From the NCBI GenBank assembly GCA_014240065.1, contig JAAZXR010000036.1, positions 1 to 41,442 of the forward strand: a DNA stretch of 41,442 nucleotides, written 5' to 3'. The DNA comes from Myxococcales bacterium. Its GTDB lineage: Bacteria; Myxococcota_A; Polyangia; Nannocystales; Nannocystaceae. The notes beneath the pieces were generated by a model that worked only from the letters and a program-made list of their open reading frames with translations, was not told the origin of the DNA and did no database searches. This document shows, piece after piece, positions 25,955-32,724 of this stretch (its first letter is position 1; each line of letters opens with the position of its first letter). The translations under genes were made by a program, and so were the position numbers.

Positions 25955-26322
25955 GACGTGCCGGATTCCAGCTCCTGCTGGCCGGCCAAGGACAACGGCG
26001 TCTCCGGGCGAATCTTGAGTCGCTCGTAGCCGATGGGCTCGTCGGTGCGGACGCAGATCCCGTAATTGCCCTCGTCCATGCGCCGCAAGGCCGCGCGCGC
26101 CTGCCCGAGCCGGCGTTGAGCGGCCGCTTTGCCCGCCTTGGCCACCTGCTGCTGGGCCATGGCGTCGATTCGAGACAGGCGGCCGATGGGGGTGTCGAGG
26201 TCTACGGTTTTGGCGGAGTCGCCAACCTGCGATAGATGGGCCGCCAAGGCCGCCTCGAGCGCGATGAGATCCTCTTTGAGCTCGTCGATCTGGGCGGGAG
26301 TGAGGGGCGCGACGTCAGGCAC
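25951..26322 (-). CDS. DksA/TraR-like protein with degenerate zinc finger
   Basis: 123 residues from GTG 26322. An N-terminal coiled coil (LTPAQIDELKEDLIALEAALA; IGRLSRIDAMAQQQVAKAGK) is followed by the finger region NYGICVRTDEPIGYERLKIRPET and a C-terminal helix. The four finger Cys of DksA are reduced to one: CVRT replaces CxxC, and LSLAG replaces the second pair. Such variants exist (P. aeruginosa DksA2 also lacks the full zinc set) and may work under zinc limitation or oxidative stress. The family binds RNA polymerase in the secondary channel, the same site as GreB, also encoded here. TACCCT lies six bases before the GTG. Stops of this gene and metG overlap. Confidence 0.85.
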   Translation of the reverse strand: MPDVAPLTPAQIDELKEDLIALEAALAAHLSQVGDSAKTVDLDTPIGRLSRIDAMAQQQVAKAGKAAAQRRLGQARAALRRMDEGNYGICVRTDEPIGYERLKIRPETPLSLAGQQELESGTS

Positions 26323-26328
26323 GGAGCG

Positions 26329-26334
26329 AGGGTA
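26329..26334 (-). promoter_or_regulatory. -10 box of the DksA-like gene at leaderless spacing
   Basis: TACCCT reads on the minus strand from 26334 to 26329, followed by six bases and GTG 26322. No ribosome site is present. The 98-bp divergent region also contains the promoter of the receptor-like gene on the plus strand. Confidence 0.45.
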
Positions 26335-26386
26335 CCACGGCCTGCGCAGAGGGTCTGACGGGCCCTCAGTCGGCGCGGGTGCCTCG

Positions 26387-26414
26387 TTGCTCCCCCCGAC
26401 GATGCGGATACAAT
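26387..26414 (+). promoter_or_regulatory. Promoter of the BtuF-like gene, leaderless spacing
   Basis: TTGCTC at 26387-26392, a 16-bp spacer, and TACAAT at 26409-26414, six bases before GTG 26421. The -10 box is the best match to consensus in this part of the window and sets the start of the downstream frame, which would otherwise extend to 26379. Confidence 0.6.
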
Positions 26415-26420
26415 GCGCTC

Positions 26421-27539
26421 GTGCGACGCCCGACGACCCGATGGGAAGCCCGCGATCATGTCGCGATGAAGCGTGAGGCGCGACCGGGGGGCGCGTGGGC
26501 TGAAGACCCTCGCGCGGAGGGCTTCGAGCTGCGATTTGAAGACGGCACCGTGGGCGATTTGGTCTGCGGTCTGAGGCAGCAAGAGTCGTGCGCGCGCGCA
26601 TCGAAGAGCCCGGACCTCATCCGTGCGGTCACGGCCTGGCTGCTCGCGCGAGGGCAGCGTTCGATCGAGCTTCGATGTGGAGCGCGCGTCCTCGCTCGCG
26701 GAGCGATCACTCCTGAGGACCTCGACACGGCGGACGATGCGGGCGATGGCGGCACGGCCGCGTCGAAGGTCGTCACCTTGGCGCCGTCCAACGCGGAGCT
26801 TGTGGACGCGCTCGGAATATTTGATCGCGTCGTCGCGACGGAGGATTCGAGCGATCATCCGCCGGAGATTAAGTCCTTGCCGAAGTTAGGACCGGACTTG
26901 GCGCCCGACCTCGATCGGCTCGCGAGTTTTGAGCCCGCGGTGGTCCTCTCTTCGCTGACCGTCCCCGGCATGGAGCGAAATGTGGTCGGCCTCGACGCTC
27001 GAGAGATCCCGCAGCTTGTGCTCGCGCCTCGGAGCCTCGACGAGGTGATGGCGGACGTGCGCCGGGTGGGTTTCGTCTTGGGCGTGGCCGCCGCGGCGGA
27101 CACGGTGATCGAGCGCATGCGCGACGAGCGTCGGGCCTTGGAACGGCGGAGGGAGGGGCCGCCGGCGCGGGTGTACTTGGAGTGGTGGCCGCGCCCGATG
27201 TTCACGCCGGGAGCGGACTGCTACAGCAACGAGCTGATCGCGCTGGCCGGCGGCGTCAATGTCTTCGCCCACCGCCCCGGCGCCTCCGTGGAGATCTCCG
27301 CCGCGGATCTCGTGAACGCGTCGCCGGAGGTCTGCTTCGTGTCGTGGTGCGGCGTGCCGGCCGACAAACTTGAGCCCGCGCGCTTGCGGCGTCGAGACGG
27401 ACTCGAGCAGCTTGAGGCGGCGTCGCGCGGGAGGGTGTACCCCCTCGATGAGCGGTTTTCCGGGCGGCCAGGGCCGAGGATGTTGGAGGCGGCCCGACGG
27501 ATGGAGGCGGCCATTCGCCGCGCTCGCGCCGGGGACTAG
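26421..27539 (+). CDS. BtuF-like helical-backbone metal receptor domain without signal peptide
   Basis: 372 residues from GTG 26421. After an ~90-residue charged lead comes the periplasmic-binding fold of cobalamin/siderophore receptors: VVTLAPSNAELVDALGIFDRVVATED, LPKLGPDLAPDLDRLASFEPAVVLSS, GVAAAADTVIERMRDE, VYLEWWPRPMFTPGADCYSNELIALAGG, and ISAADLVNASPEVCFVSW. BtuF and relatives are exported, but no hydrophobic leader or lipobox is present, so this one should be cytoplasmic. The lead segment (DLVCGLRQQESCARASKSPD) has two Cys and is unassigned. No ABC permease or ATPase gene is adjacent. It may be a cytosolic corrinoid or metal-chelate binding protein. The gene ends 134 bp before the zincin gene on the same strand. 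Confidence 0.78.
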   Translation: MRRPTTRWEARDHVAMKREARPGGAWAEDPRAEGFELRFEDGTVGDLVCGLRQQESCARASKSPDLIRAVTAWLLARGQRSIELRCGARVLARGAITPEDLDTADDAGDGGTAASKVVTLAPSNAELVDALGIFDRVVATEDSSDHPPEIKSLPKLGPDLAPDLDRLASFEPAVVLSSLTVPGMERNVVGLDAREIPQLVLAPRSLDEVMADVRRVGFVLGVAAAADTVIERMRDERRALERRREGPPARVYLEWWPRPMFTPGADCYSNELIALAGGVNVFAHRPGASVEISAADLVNASPEVCFVSWCGVPADKLEPARLRRRDGLEQLEAASRGRVYPLDERFSGRPGPRMLEAARRMEAAIRRARAGD

Positions 27540-27673
27540 AACGAGGTATGGGGGCGTCCATGCCCTCCCGCGGGGAGTTGTTCCCCCCGAAGCGTCTGCG
27601 ACAGGAGGCGGAGGGCGCCGCGCCGCTCGCCCCAGTGCAGACGGCCAGGGCGATCTTCGGTACAACGAAGGCC

Positions 27674-28390
27674 ATGGGGAGCGGTCACACGGGAGATGAA
27701 TCGTACGACGAGGCGTTGCTCGACATCGAGACGTGGATCGTCGAGGGTGAGTTCGAGCGGGCGCGGTCTTCTCTGACCAACTTAAGGGAGCGAGTAGGAG
27801 ACGACCCGGAGTTCGATTATCTCGAGGCCGTCGCGGCGTGGCGCGAGGGCAATGACGACGAGGCGATCTCGAAGTTCGAGGCTGCCTTGGCCACGGATCC
27901 CGATCACTCGGACGCCTGTCACGGGCTCTTTATGCTGTTCGAAACTTTGGGGGAACACGAGCGCTCGGTGTCCTACGCGCTCCGCGTCCGCGCGATGGAC
28001 GACGAGGAGGAGGACGAGGACGACGCGGTACTCAAGGCGCGGGCGGCGGAGATTCGTGCCACCGCGACTCGCGTGCTCACGGCGTTGCCCGAGGAGTTCG
28101 GGCGCCGTCTCGAGAACGTGCCGGTGGTGCTCGAGACGCGCCCCTCGAGGGCGCTGGTCGCCACCGGCTTCGACCCGCGCGCGCTCGGCTTGTTCGAGGG
28201 GCTCGCCGACGCGGACGCTCACTACGCGGGACCGATCCCCTCACGCATCGTGCTGTTCACACATAACCTCGCAGCGGAGTTCCCTGAGCAGGGCGAGCTC
28301 GCCGCGCAAGTTGAGATCACCTTGCTCCACGAGGTCGGACACTTCTTTGGATTGGACGAGGAGCAGGTCGAGGCGCTCGGGCTAGGCTGA
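27674..28390 (+). CDS. TPR-containing metallopeptidase (DUF1025/MPN-like zincin)
   Basis: 238 residues from ATG 27674. The first ~110 residues are tetratricopeptide-like helix pairs (YDEALLDIETWIVEGEFERA; YLEAVAAWREGNDDEAISKF; ACHGLFMLFETLGEHERSVS). An acidic patch follows (MDDEEEDEDD). The C-terminal domain is the small DUF1025 zincin: EEFGRRLENVPVVLETRP, LGLFEG, then VEITLLHEVGHFFGLDEEQV with the HExxH zinc motif. An in-frame ATG at 27548 would add 42 Pro/Arg-rich residues; ATG 27674 is preferred because TACAAC precedes it by seven bases and the TPR begins soon after. Substrate unknown. Most family members are the ~120-residue catalytic domain alone. Confidence 0.82.
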   Translation: MGSGHTGDESYDEALLDIETWIVEGEFERARSSLTNLRERVGDDPEFDYLEAVAAWREGNDDEAISKFEAALATDPDHSDACHGLFMLFETLGEHERSVSYALRVRAMDDEEEDEDDAVLKARAAEIRATATRVLTALPEEFGRRLENVPVVLETRPSRALVATGFDPRALGLFEGLADADAHYAGPIPSRIVLFTHNLAAEFPEQGELAAQVEITLLHEVGHFFGLDEEQVEALGLG

Positions 28391-28534
28391 CGAAGAGTCG
28401 GCGCTCAAGCGGAGCTGAGGCCTGTGGTTTCTTCGCACATCGATGGTGTGACTCGTCTGTTTTTCCGAACGCTCGGACGGTCAGGAATTGGTCGTTTTCT
28501 TGGCCTGGCTGCGAGGTCGTGTCAGCTTCCAACC

Positions 28535-28819
28535 ATGCGGTACCAGGGCATCCAGCTCGTCGCGGAACGACTCGCGCACGGACTCCAGACTTTCACCGGA
28601 CACCGAACCCTCTGGATCGGTCCGAAGGGCTCGTTCCTGCACGCAGAGCCCGAGGACGAGCTAGAGCCGCTCGGGTATCGATACGTGGCGACCTTCCATC
28701 GCCCCTCCACCAGCGAGCTCCTCGAGTCGCTCTTGAGCGTGATCCCAGTGGAGCCGACGTACAGGCTCGAGTTCTCCCGAGACCTCGAACTCGACTCGAA
28801 TCTCGCGCCCGTGGGCTGA
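28535..28819 (+). CDS. Hypothetical small protein
   Basis: 94 residues from ATG 28535. No family recognised. It is soluble, without signal or membrane segment, and has alternating helix and strand character: YQGIQLVAERLAHGLQTF, TLWIGPKGSFLHAEPEDEL, LGYRYVATFHRPSTSELLES and a final LEFSRDLELDSNL. The frame is open up to 28424 with a GTG start, but the extra 37 residues look unlike protein. No Shine-Dalgarno site precedes the ATG; CAGCTT sits at leaderless spacing but is a weak -10. It is convergent with the vWA gene, with a strong hairpin in between. Codon use has the same GC-rich third positions as its neighbours, which is the main support for coding. Confidence 0.55.
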   Translation: MRYQGIQLVAERLAHGLQTFTGHRTLWIGPKGSFLHAEPEDELEPLGYRYVATFHRPSTSELLESLLSVIPVEPTYRLEFSRDLELDSNLAPVG

Positions 28820-28846
28820 TCGTTCGATCAGGAGTGGCGCACGACA

Positions 28847-28876
28847 AAGCCGCGACGGGGGAACCCGCCGCGGCTT
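28847..28876. terminator. Bidirectional hairpin terminator
   Basis: A 13-bp stem with one mismatch (AAGCCGCGACGGG paired with CCCGCCGCGGCTT) and a four-base GGAA loop. It lies between two convergent genes ending at 28819 and 28902. AA and TT at the stem ends give short A/T tracts on both strands rather than a long U-tract, so it could terminate either transcript, perhaps weakly without Rho. Confidence 0.75.
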
Positions 28877-28901
28877 CACTGAGTGAGGGTGATCTCGCTG
28901 G

Positions 28902-30992
28902 CTAGCGTGCGACCGCGGTCACCGGCGCGAGGTCTTCTCCACGCAGGGACGCCGCCGTTCGAACGAGCTGGAGGAACTCCGCCCGGTAGCCCTCGCGGTC
29001 TCTCCCCAGCGCGCCCGAGGCCAAGGTGTAGACGTCCGCGAGTGAACTGTCGGAGGAGAACTTGGAGTCGCGCAGCATGAGGCCAAAGGCGGTGACGCTC
29101 GCGGCGAATCGGAAGGCGTTGGAGGCCGACGCCAGATCACCGCCTTCATCTTGGACCGCGTAGGAGACGAGCTTGCTCCGGGAGCCTTGTGGTTTCTTGT
29201 AGCGGAGCTTCAGGTGCAAGAGCTCCCCTGAGCTGGCGTCCCCGTCGGGTTTGCGCTCGGTCTGGTAGCGCAGGGGGTCGACGTCGCCCCGCGCCCCGCG
29301 TCCATCCGCCAAGATCACCTCGTACATCGCGGTGACCGTGTGTCCGGCGCCGATCTCCCCGGCGTCTTTTTTGTCGTCGTTGAAGTCGCGGTTGGCGAGG
29401 GCGCGGTTCTCGTACCCCACGAGGCGGTAGGAGGCGACCTCGGCGGGGTTGAACTCCACCTGGATCTTCACGTCTTTCGCGATGGTCACGAGCGTCGAAC
29501 CAGCCTCCTTGACCAGGACCTTCTCCGCCTCTCGGACGGAGTCGATGTAGGCGTAGTTGCCGTTGCCCTTGTCGGCGAGCATCTCCATGGTCGAGTCCTT
29601 GACGTTCCCTGTGCCGAAGCCGAGGACCGACAAGAAGACGCCGCGTTCCCGCTTTTTCTCGATCAGGCGGGTGAGCTCACCGCGGCTGGTGGAGCCGACG
29701 TTGAAGTCGCCGTCGGTCGCCAAAATGACGCGGTTAATTCCCGCGGGATCAAAGTTGCGCTGCGCGAGGTCGTAGGCCAATTCGATTCCGGAGGCGCCGT
29801 TGGTGGAGCCCCCCGCACGGAGACGATGGAGCGCGTCGAGGATCGAGCGCTTGTCTTCACCGGAGGTCGGGTCGAGCACCACGCCCGAGGCTCCCGCGTA
29901 GACCACGATCGACACCATGTCGTCGGCGCGGAGGTTCTCCACGAGCATGGACAGCCCCTGCTTGAGGAGGGGGAGCTTGTCGCTAGAATTCATCGAGCCG
30001 GAGACGTCGAGCAAAAACACGAGGTTGCGGCGGGGCGCTTGCTTCGCGTGAAACTCTTTCCCCTTGATCCCGATTTGGACGAGGCGCGCGTCGTCATTCC
30101 ACGGGCAGTCGGCGACCTCGGCGTTCACGGCGAAGGGGGTGTCGCCGCGCGGCTTTGAATAGTCATAGCTGAAGTAGTTGACCAACTCTTCGACGCGGAT
30201 GGCGTCTGCGGGGGGGAGATGCCCCCGGGTGAGGAAGCGCCGCATGTTGGCGTAGGAGGCGGTGTCCACGTCGATGCTGAACGTGGACAGGGGGGCGTCT
30301 GCGACCTGGGAGTACTCGCGCTCTGCGATGTGGTCGTAGGCCTCCGCCGAGTGCGCGGAGGGGATGTCGACGCGTCCGTGAGGCTCGACCGCGATTCCGG
30401 TGGGTGGGCGGTCCGCCACGGGGTGGGGTCGCTTCTTCATGGCACCGCGTCGACGGCCTGCCTTGGCCTGTTTGGTTCTCGGGCGTCGCTTGGTGCCGCG
30501 GCCGCGGCGAGACGAGGCCGTGAGTTCCTGGCCGCCGACGCCGTAGGCCTCGGCCACTTCGGTGCCGGTCAGACTACCCGACACGACGTCGCTGTCGTCG
30601 TTGCCGACTGCGAAAGCGCCACCATCGGTCGCGACACCGCTGCCCTGACCGACGTGGGTCATGGATTCCTCGTAGTGCGTCTCGCCGGTGACCACGCTCG
30701 CTTCTTTGGCGGGGGCCAACGAGGCCGCCGCGTCGTCACTGTCGGGAGACGGAGCGGCCTCTGGACGAGCGGGGGAGCGGGCCTCATCGACCGCGGCGGG
30801 TTCTTCGTTATGTTCGGTCAGCGCCGCGTCTCGTGCGTCGTATTCGTGCTGTGTGGAGTTGGTGGGGGAGACATAGACCGTGTCTTCCGTGTCTTGAACC
30901 ATCTCGCTCGCGCACGCCGTGAGGAGCAGCGGGGCGGTCAATACGGCGGAGAAGATAGAAAGGTGGGGTCGGTGTGGCTTGGTGTGGCGCAT
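28902..30992 (-). CDS. vWA-domain lipoprotein, YfbK family
   Basis: 696 residues from ATG 30992, with AAGGA nine bases upstream; an upstream in-frame extension is disregarded. The leader ends in lipobox LLTACAS. A ~210-residue low-complexity region follows, rich in Glu/Ala and then strongly basic (GRGTKRRPRTKQAKAGRRRG). The YfbK-type N-terminal segment (FSIDVDTASYANMRRFLTRG; IRVEELVNYFSYDY) leads to the von Willebrand A domain with MIDAS motif DVSGSMNSS, the Thr of GGSTNGASG and ATDGDFN. The C-terminal part matches DUF3520 (DVKIQVEFNPAEVASYRLVGYENR). MIDAS domains bind ligands through a divalent metal. The likely place is the periplasm or outer surface. Partner unknown. Confidence 0.9.
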   Translation of the reverse strand: MRHTKPHRPHLSIFSAVLTAPLLLTACASEMVQDTEDTVYVSPTNSTQHEYDARDAALTEHNEEPAAVDEARSPARPEAAPSPDSDDAAASLAPAKEASVVTGETHYEESMTHVGQGSGVATDGGAFAVGNDDSDVVSGSLTGTEVAEAYGVGGQELTASSRRGRGTKRRPRTKQAKAGRRRGAMKKRPHPVADRPPTGIAVEPHGRVDIPSAHSAEAYDHIAEREYSQVADAPLSTFSIDVDTASYANMRRFLTRGHLPPADAIRVEELVNYFSYDYSKPRGDTPFAVNAEVADCPWNDDARLVQIGIKGKEFHAKQAPRRNLVFLLDVSGSMNSSDKLPLLKQGLSMLVENLRADDMVSIVVYAGASGVVLDPTSGEDKRSILDALHRLRAGGSTNGASGIELAYDLAQRNFDPAGINRVILATDGDFNVGSTSRGELTRLIEKKRERGVFLSVLGFGTGNVKDSTMEMLADKGNGNYAYIDSVREAEKVLVKEAGSTLVTIAKDVKIQVEFNPAEVASYRLVGYENRALANRDFNDDKKDAGEIGAGHTVTAMYEVILADGRGARGDVDPLRYQTERKPDGDASSGELLHLKLRYKKPQGSRSKLVSYAVQDEGGDLASASNAFRFAASVTAFGLMLRDSKFSSDSSLADVYTLASGALGRDREGYRAEFLQLVRTAASLRGEDLAPVTAVAR

Positions 30993-31160
30993 GTCAGGGG
31001 TTCCTTGTGTGGAGTCGAGGGAAGGAACGCCCGACGCTGCGATCGGCTTACAGCGCGCGAATATTTTTTCAGTTTTTTTTTGGAGAGGGGCGGCCATGGC
31101 CTGTCGGTGCGCCAAGAAACACCTGCAGACGCACGGGCTCCCCAAAAGATTCACCGCTGG

Positions 31161-31805
31161 CTATTTTTTTAACGAGCCGCCACGGCGTTGGAGTAGGTCG
31201 CGCACTACGGCGAGCGCGCGGGGCAAATCCTCGTGCGCGGCGATGAACCCGTGTCCCCGTCGAATCCAGGCGCGATGTGCCGGATAGGGGGCGCCGCGCA
31301 GCAATTCGAGCGTGGCCTCATAGTCCGCAAGGGTTGAAAACAGGGTCTCCTCCACCGAGCAGGGGAGGCCGAGATGCCGGGCGTCCTGAGCGTCTTCGAG
31401 CACGTGACCGTGCAGGGAGGCGGCCGGGGCTCGGTCGCTCCACGCGGTCTGCAACACCGCGAGATGAAACATCGTGTCCGAGGTGGGGCGAAGCTTCGCG
31501 GCGTGTGCCCGGTACTTCACCCGCCAGCCGTCGAGGTCCACGTCGACGATCTCGATAATTTCGCGCGGGGCGAGCCTGCCTGGTGTTCGCCCCGAGGGGG
31601 TGACGAGCAGGATGCCCTGGGCGGTTCGAACCGCCGCGTTGCCGGCCGCGAGACCATCATTGAGCGGGGGGCAGCAGCCGAGGGCGTCGAGCTCCAAAAC
31701 GGCCGCGGCGAGCGCCGCAGCGCCGGCGTCGTCGGAGGTCTCACGTGGCCCGAGGTAGTCGCACGCGAAGCGCACCCGCACCCCAGCTTCGATGATCTCT
31801 GCCAT
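31161..31805 (-). CDS. Class II aldolase/adducin-like protein
   Basis: 214 residues. The fold is suggested by NDGLAAGNAAVRT followed by GILLVTPSGR, matching the N-x-S ... ITPSG core of class II aldolases; by AASLHGHVLEDAQDA, with two His at the zinc position; and by RRGHGF, the third zinc His. The family includes fuculose- and ribulose-phosphate aldolases/epimerases and MtnB dehydratase, all acting on phosphorylated sugars, plus non-enzymatic adducins. The ATG follows directly on the TAG of the DNA glycosylase gene (no bases between), so they are co-translated. The substrate is unknown; the pairing suggests a sugar derived from DNA repair, which is inference only. The gene is downstream of htpG and followed by an AT-rich 168-bp gap. 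Confidence 0.7.
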   Translation of the reverse strand: MAEIIEAGVRVRFACDYLGPRETSDDAGAAALAAAVLELDALGCCPPLNDGLAAGNAAVRTAQGILLVTPSGRTPGRLAPREIIEIVDVDLDGWRVKYRAHAAKLRPTSDTMFHLAVLQTAWSDRAPAASLHGHVLEDAQDARHLGLPCSVEETLFSTLADYEATLELLRGAPYPAHRAWIRRGHGFIAAHEDLPRALAVVRDLLQRRGGSLKK

Positions 31806-32699
31806 CTACACCCGACCTCCGGAGACGACCGAGGGAACTCGAGGATGATCCAGCCACGCGCGGGAGAAGTCCATCCACAAGGCGAGGCCCGCGAACGCGC
31901 CGAAGGGAGCATAGGCGGAGCGAATCGCGGCGTCGGAGCGGCCGTGGCTGAGATGACTGCGCACGGCGGCGTCTAGCGCGAGGTCGTCGTAGCGGCCGAG
32001 CAGTCGCAGCGCTTGACCCGCCGCGTAGGGCCCAAAGCCGGGGCGCTCTTGGAGGGCGCGTCGCAGCACCGCGATCTCCACGGCGGAGGTGTGGGCGCCA
32101 GGGTCGAGTCGCGAGTCGTCGCGCCTCCCTCGCCGGGAAAGGTCCACGCAGCCCGGGGCGCGGTAACCGACGCGGACGCGTTCACGCCACCATTCGGCGG
32201 GCTTTCGCGCGCAGGCTGCCGCGGTGGGGAACGCGCGGCGACCGGTGGGGCCGCGCTTGCCCAGGGCTTCGACCAGCGCGCGACTCATGGTCCGGGTGTT
32301 CGTCCACGTGCAGTTGGTGGTCAAAAGAATCTTGAGTTGGTCCTCGAAGATGCTCGGCGATCGCAGCAGCCGACCCGCGCCCAACGTTGCCACCCATCGC
32401 AGCCGCGGTGTCTTCGCGCAGATCCGCCAAAACGGGCTCAGGTCTTCGTCGAGCCGGAACATCCGCTGAATGATCGCGCGGAGCCGGAGCGTGGCTCCTC
32501 GAGCGCGCGCGCGGTGCGACTGCAACGCGGCGACAATCGCCGCGCCATCGTGCCGCAAGCGCACATCGATCACGTCACCCTCGTGGGCCATGGCGAAGTG
32601 CAGTGACTCCGTCTGCGCCTCCCACTCGAACGGCGCGAGCTGGTACCAGCCGTGACCGCGGACGGCGAGGTGCCAGTCAAAGGGCGTCGCCGTCGGTAT
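31806..32699 (-). CDS. HhH-GPD DNA glycosylase, AlkA-like
   Basis: Base-excision repair glycosylase. The helix-hairpin-helix and catalytic Asp are clear: RRALQERPGFGPYAAGQALRLLG, then YDDLALDAAVR with the Asp of the HhH-GPD family. Upstream, FEDQLKILLTTNCTWTNT fits the first helices of the fold. The first ATG (32591) gives 261 residues but cuts into the domain: in the same frame before it, sequence such as TPFDWHLAVRGHGWYQLAPF and EWEAQTESLHFA is clearly protein and typical of AlkA N-termini. Before that there is no ATG, GTG or TTG; ATA 32699 or CTG 32732 (overlapping the htpG stop) are the candidates, or a base is missing. 32699 is used here. Directly followed by the aldolase-like gene. Confidence 0.75.
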   Translation of the reverse strand: MPTATPFDWHLAVRGHGWYQLAPFEWEAQTESLHFAMAHEGDVIDVRLRHDGAAIVAALQSHRARARGATLRLRAIIQRMFRLDEDLSPFWRICAKTPRLRWVATLGAGRLLRSPSIFEDQLKILLTTNCTWTNTRTMSRALVEALGKRGPTGRRAFPTAAACARKPAEWWRERVRVGYRAPGCVDLSRRGRRDDSRLDPGAHTSAVEIAVLRRALQERPGFGPYAAGQALRLLGRYDDLALDAAVRSHLSHGRSDAAIRSAYAPFGAFAGLALWMDFSRAWLDHPRVPSVVSGGRV

Positions 32700-32724
32700 T
32701 CGGAGGCGCGAACGATGCGCGAGC

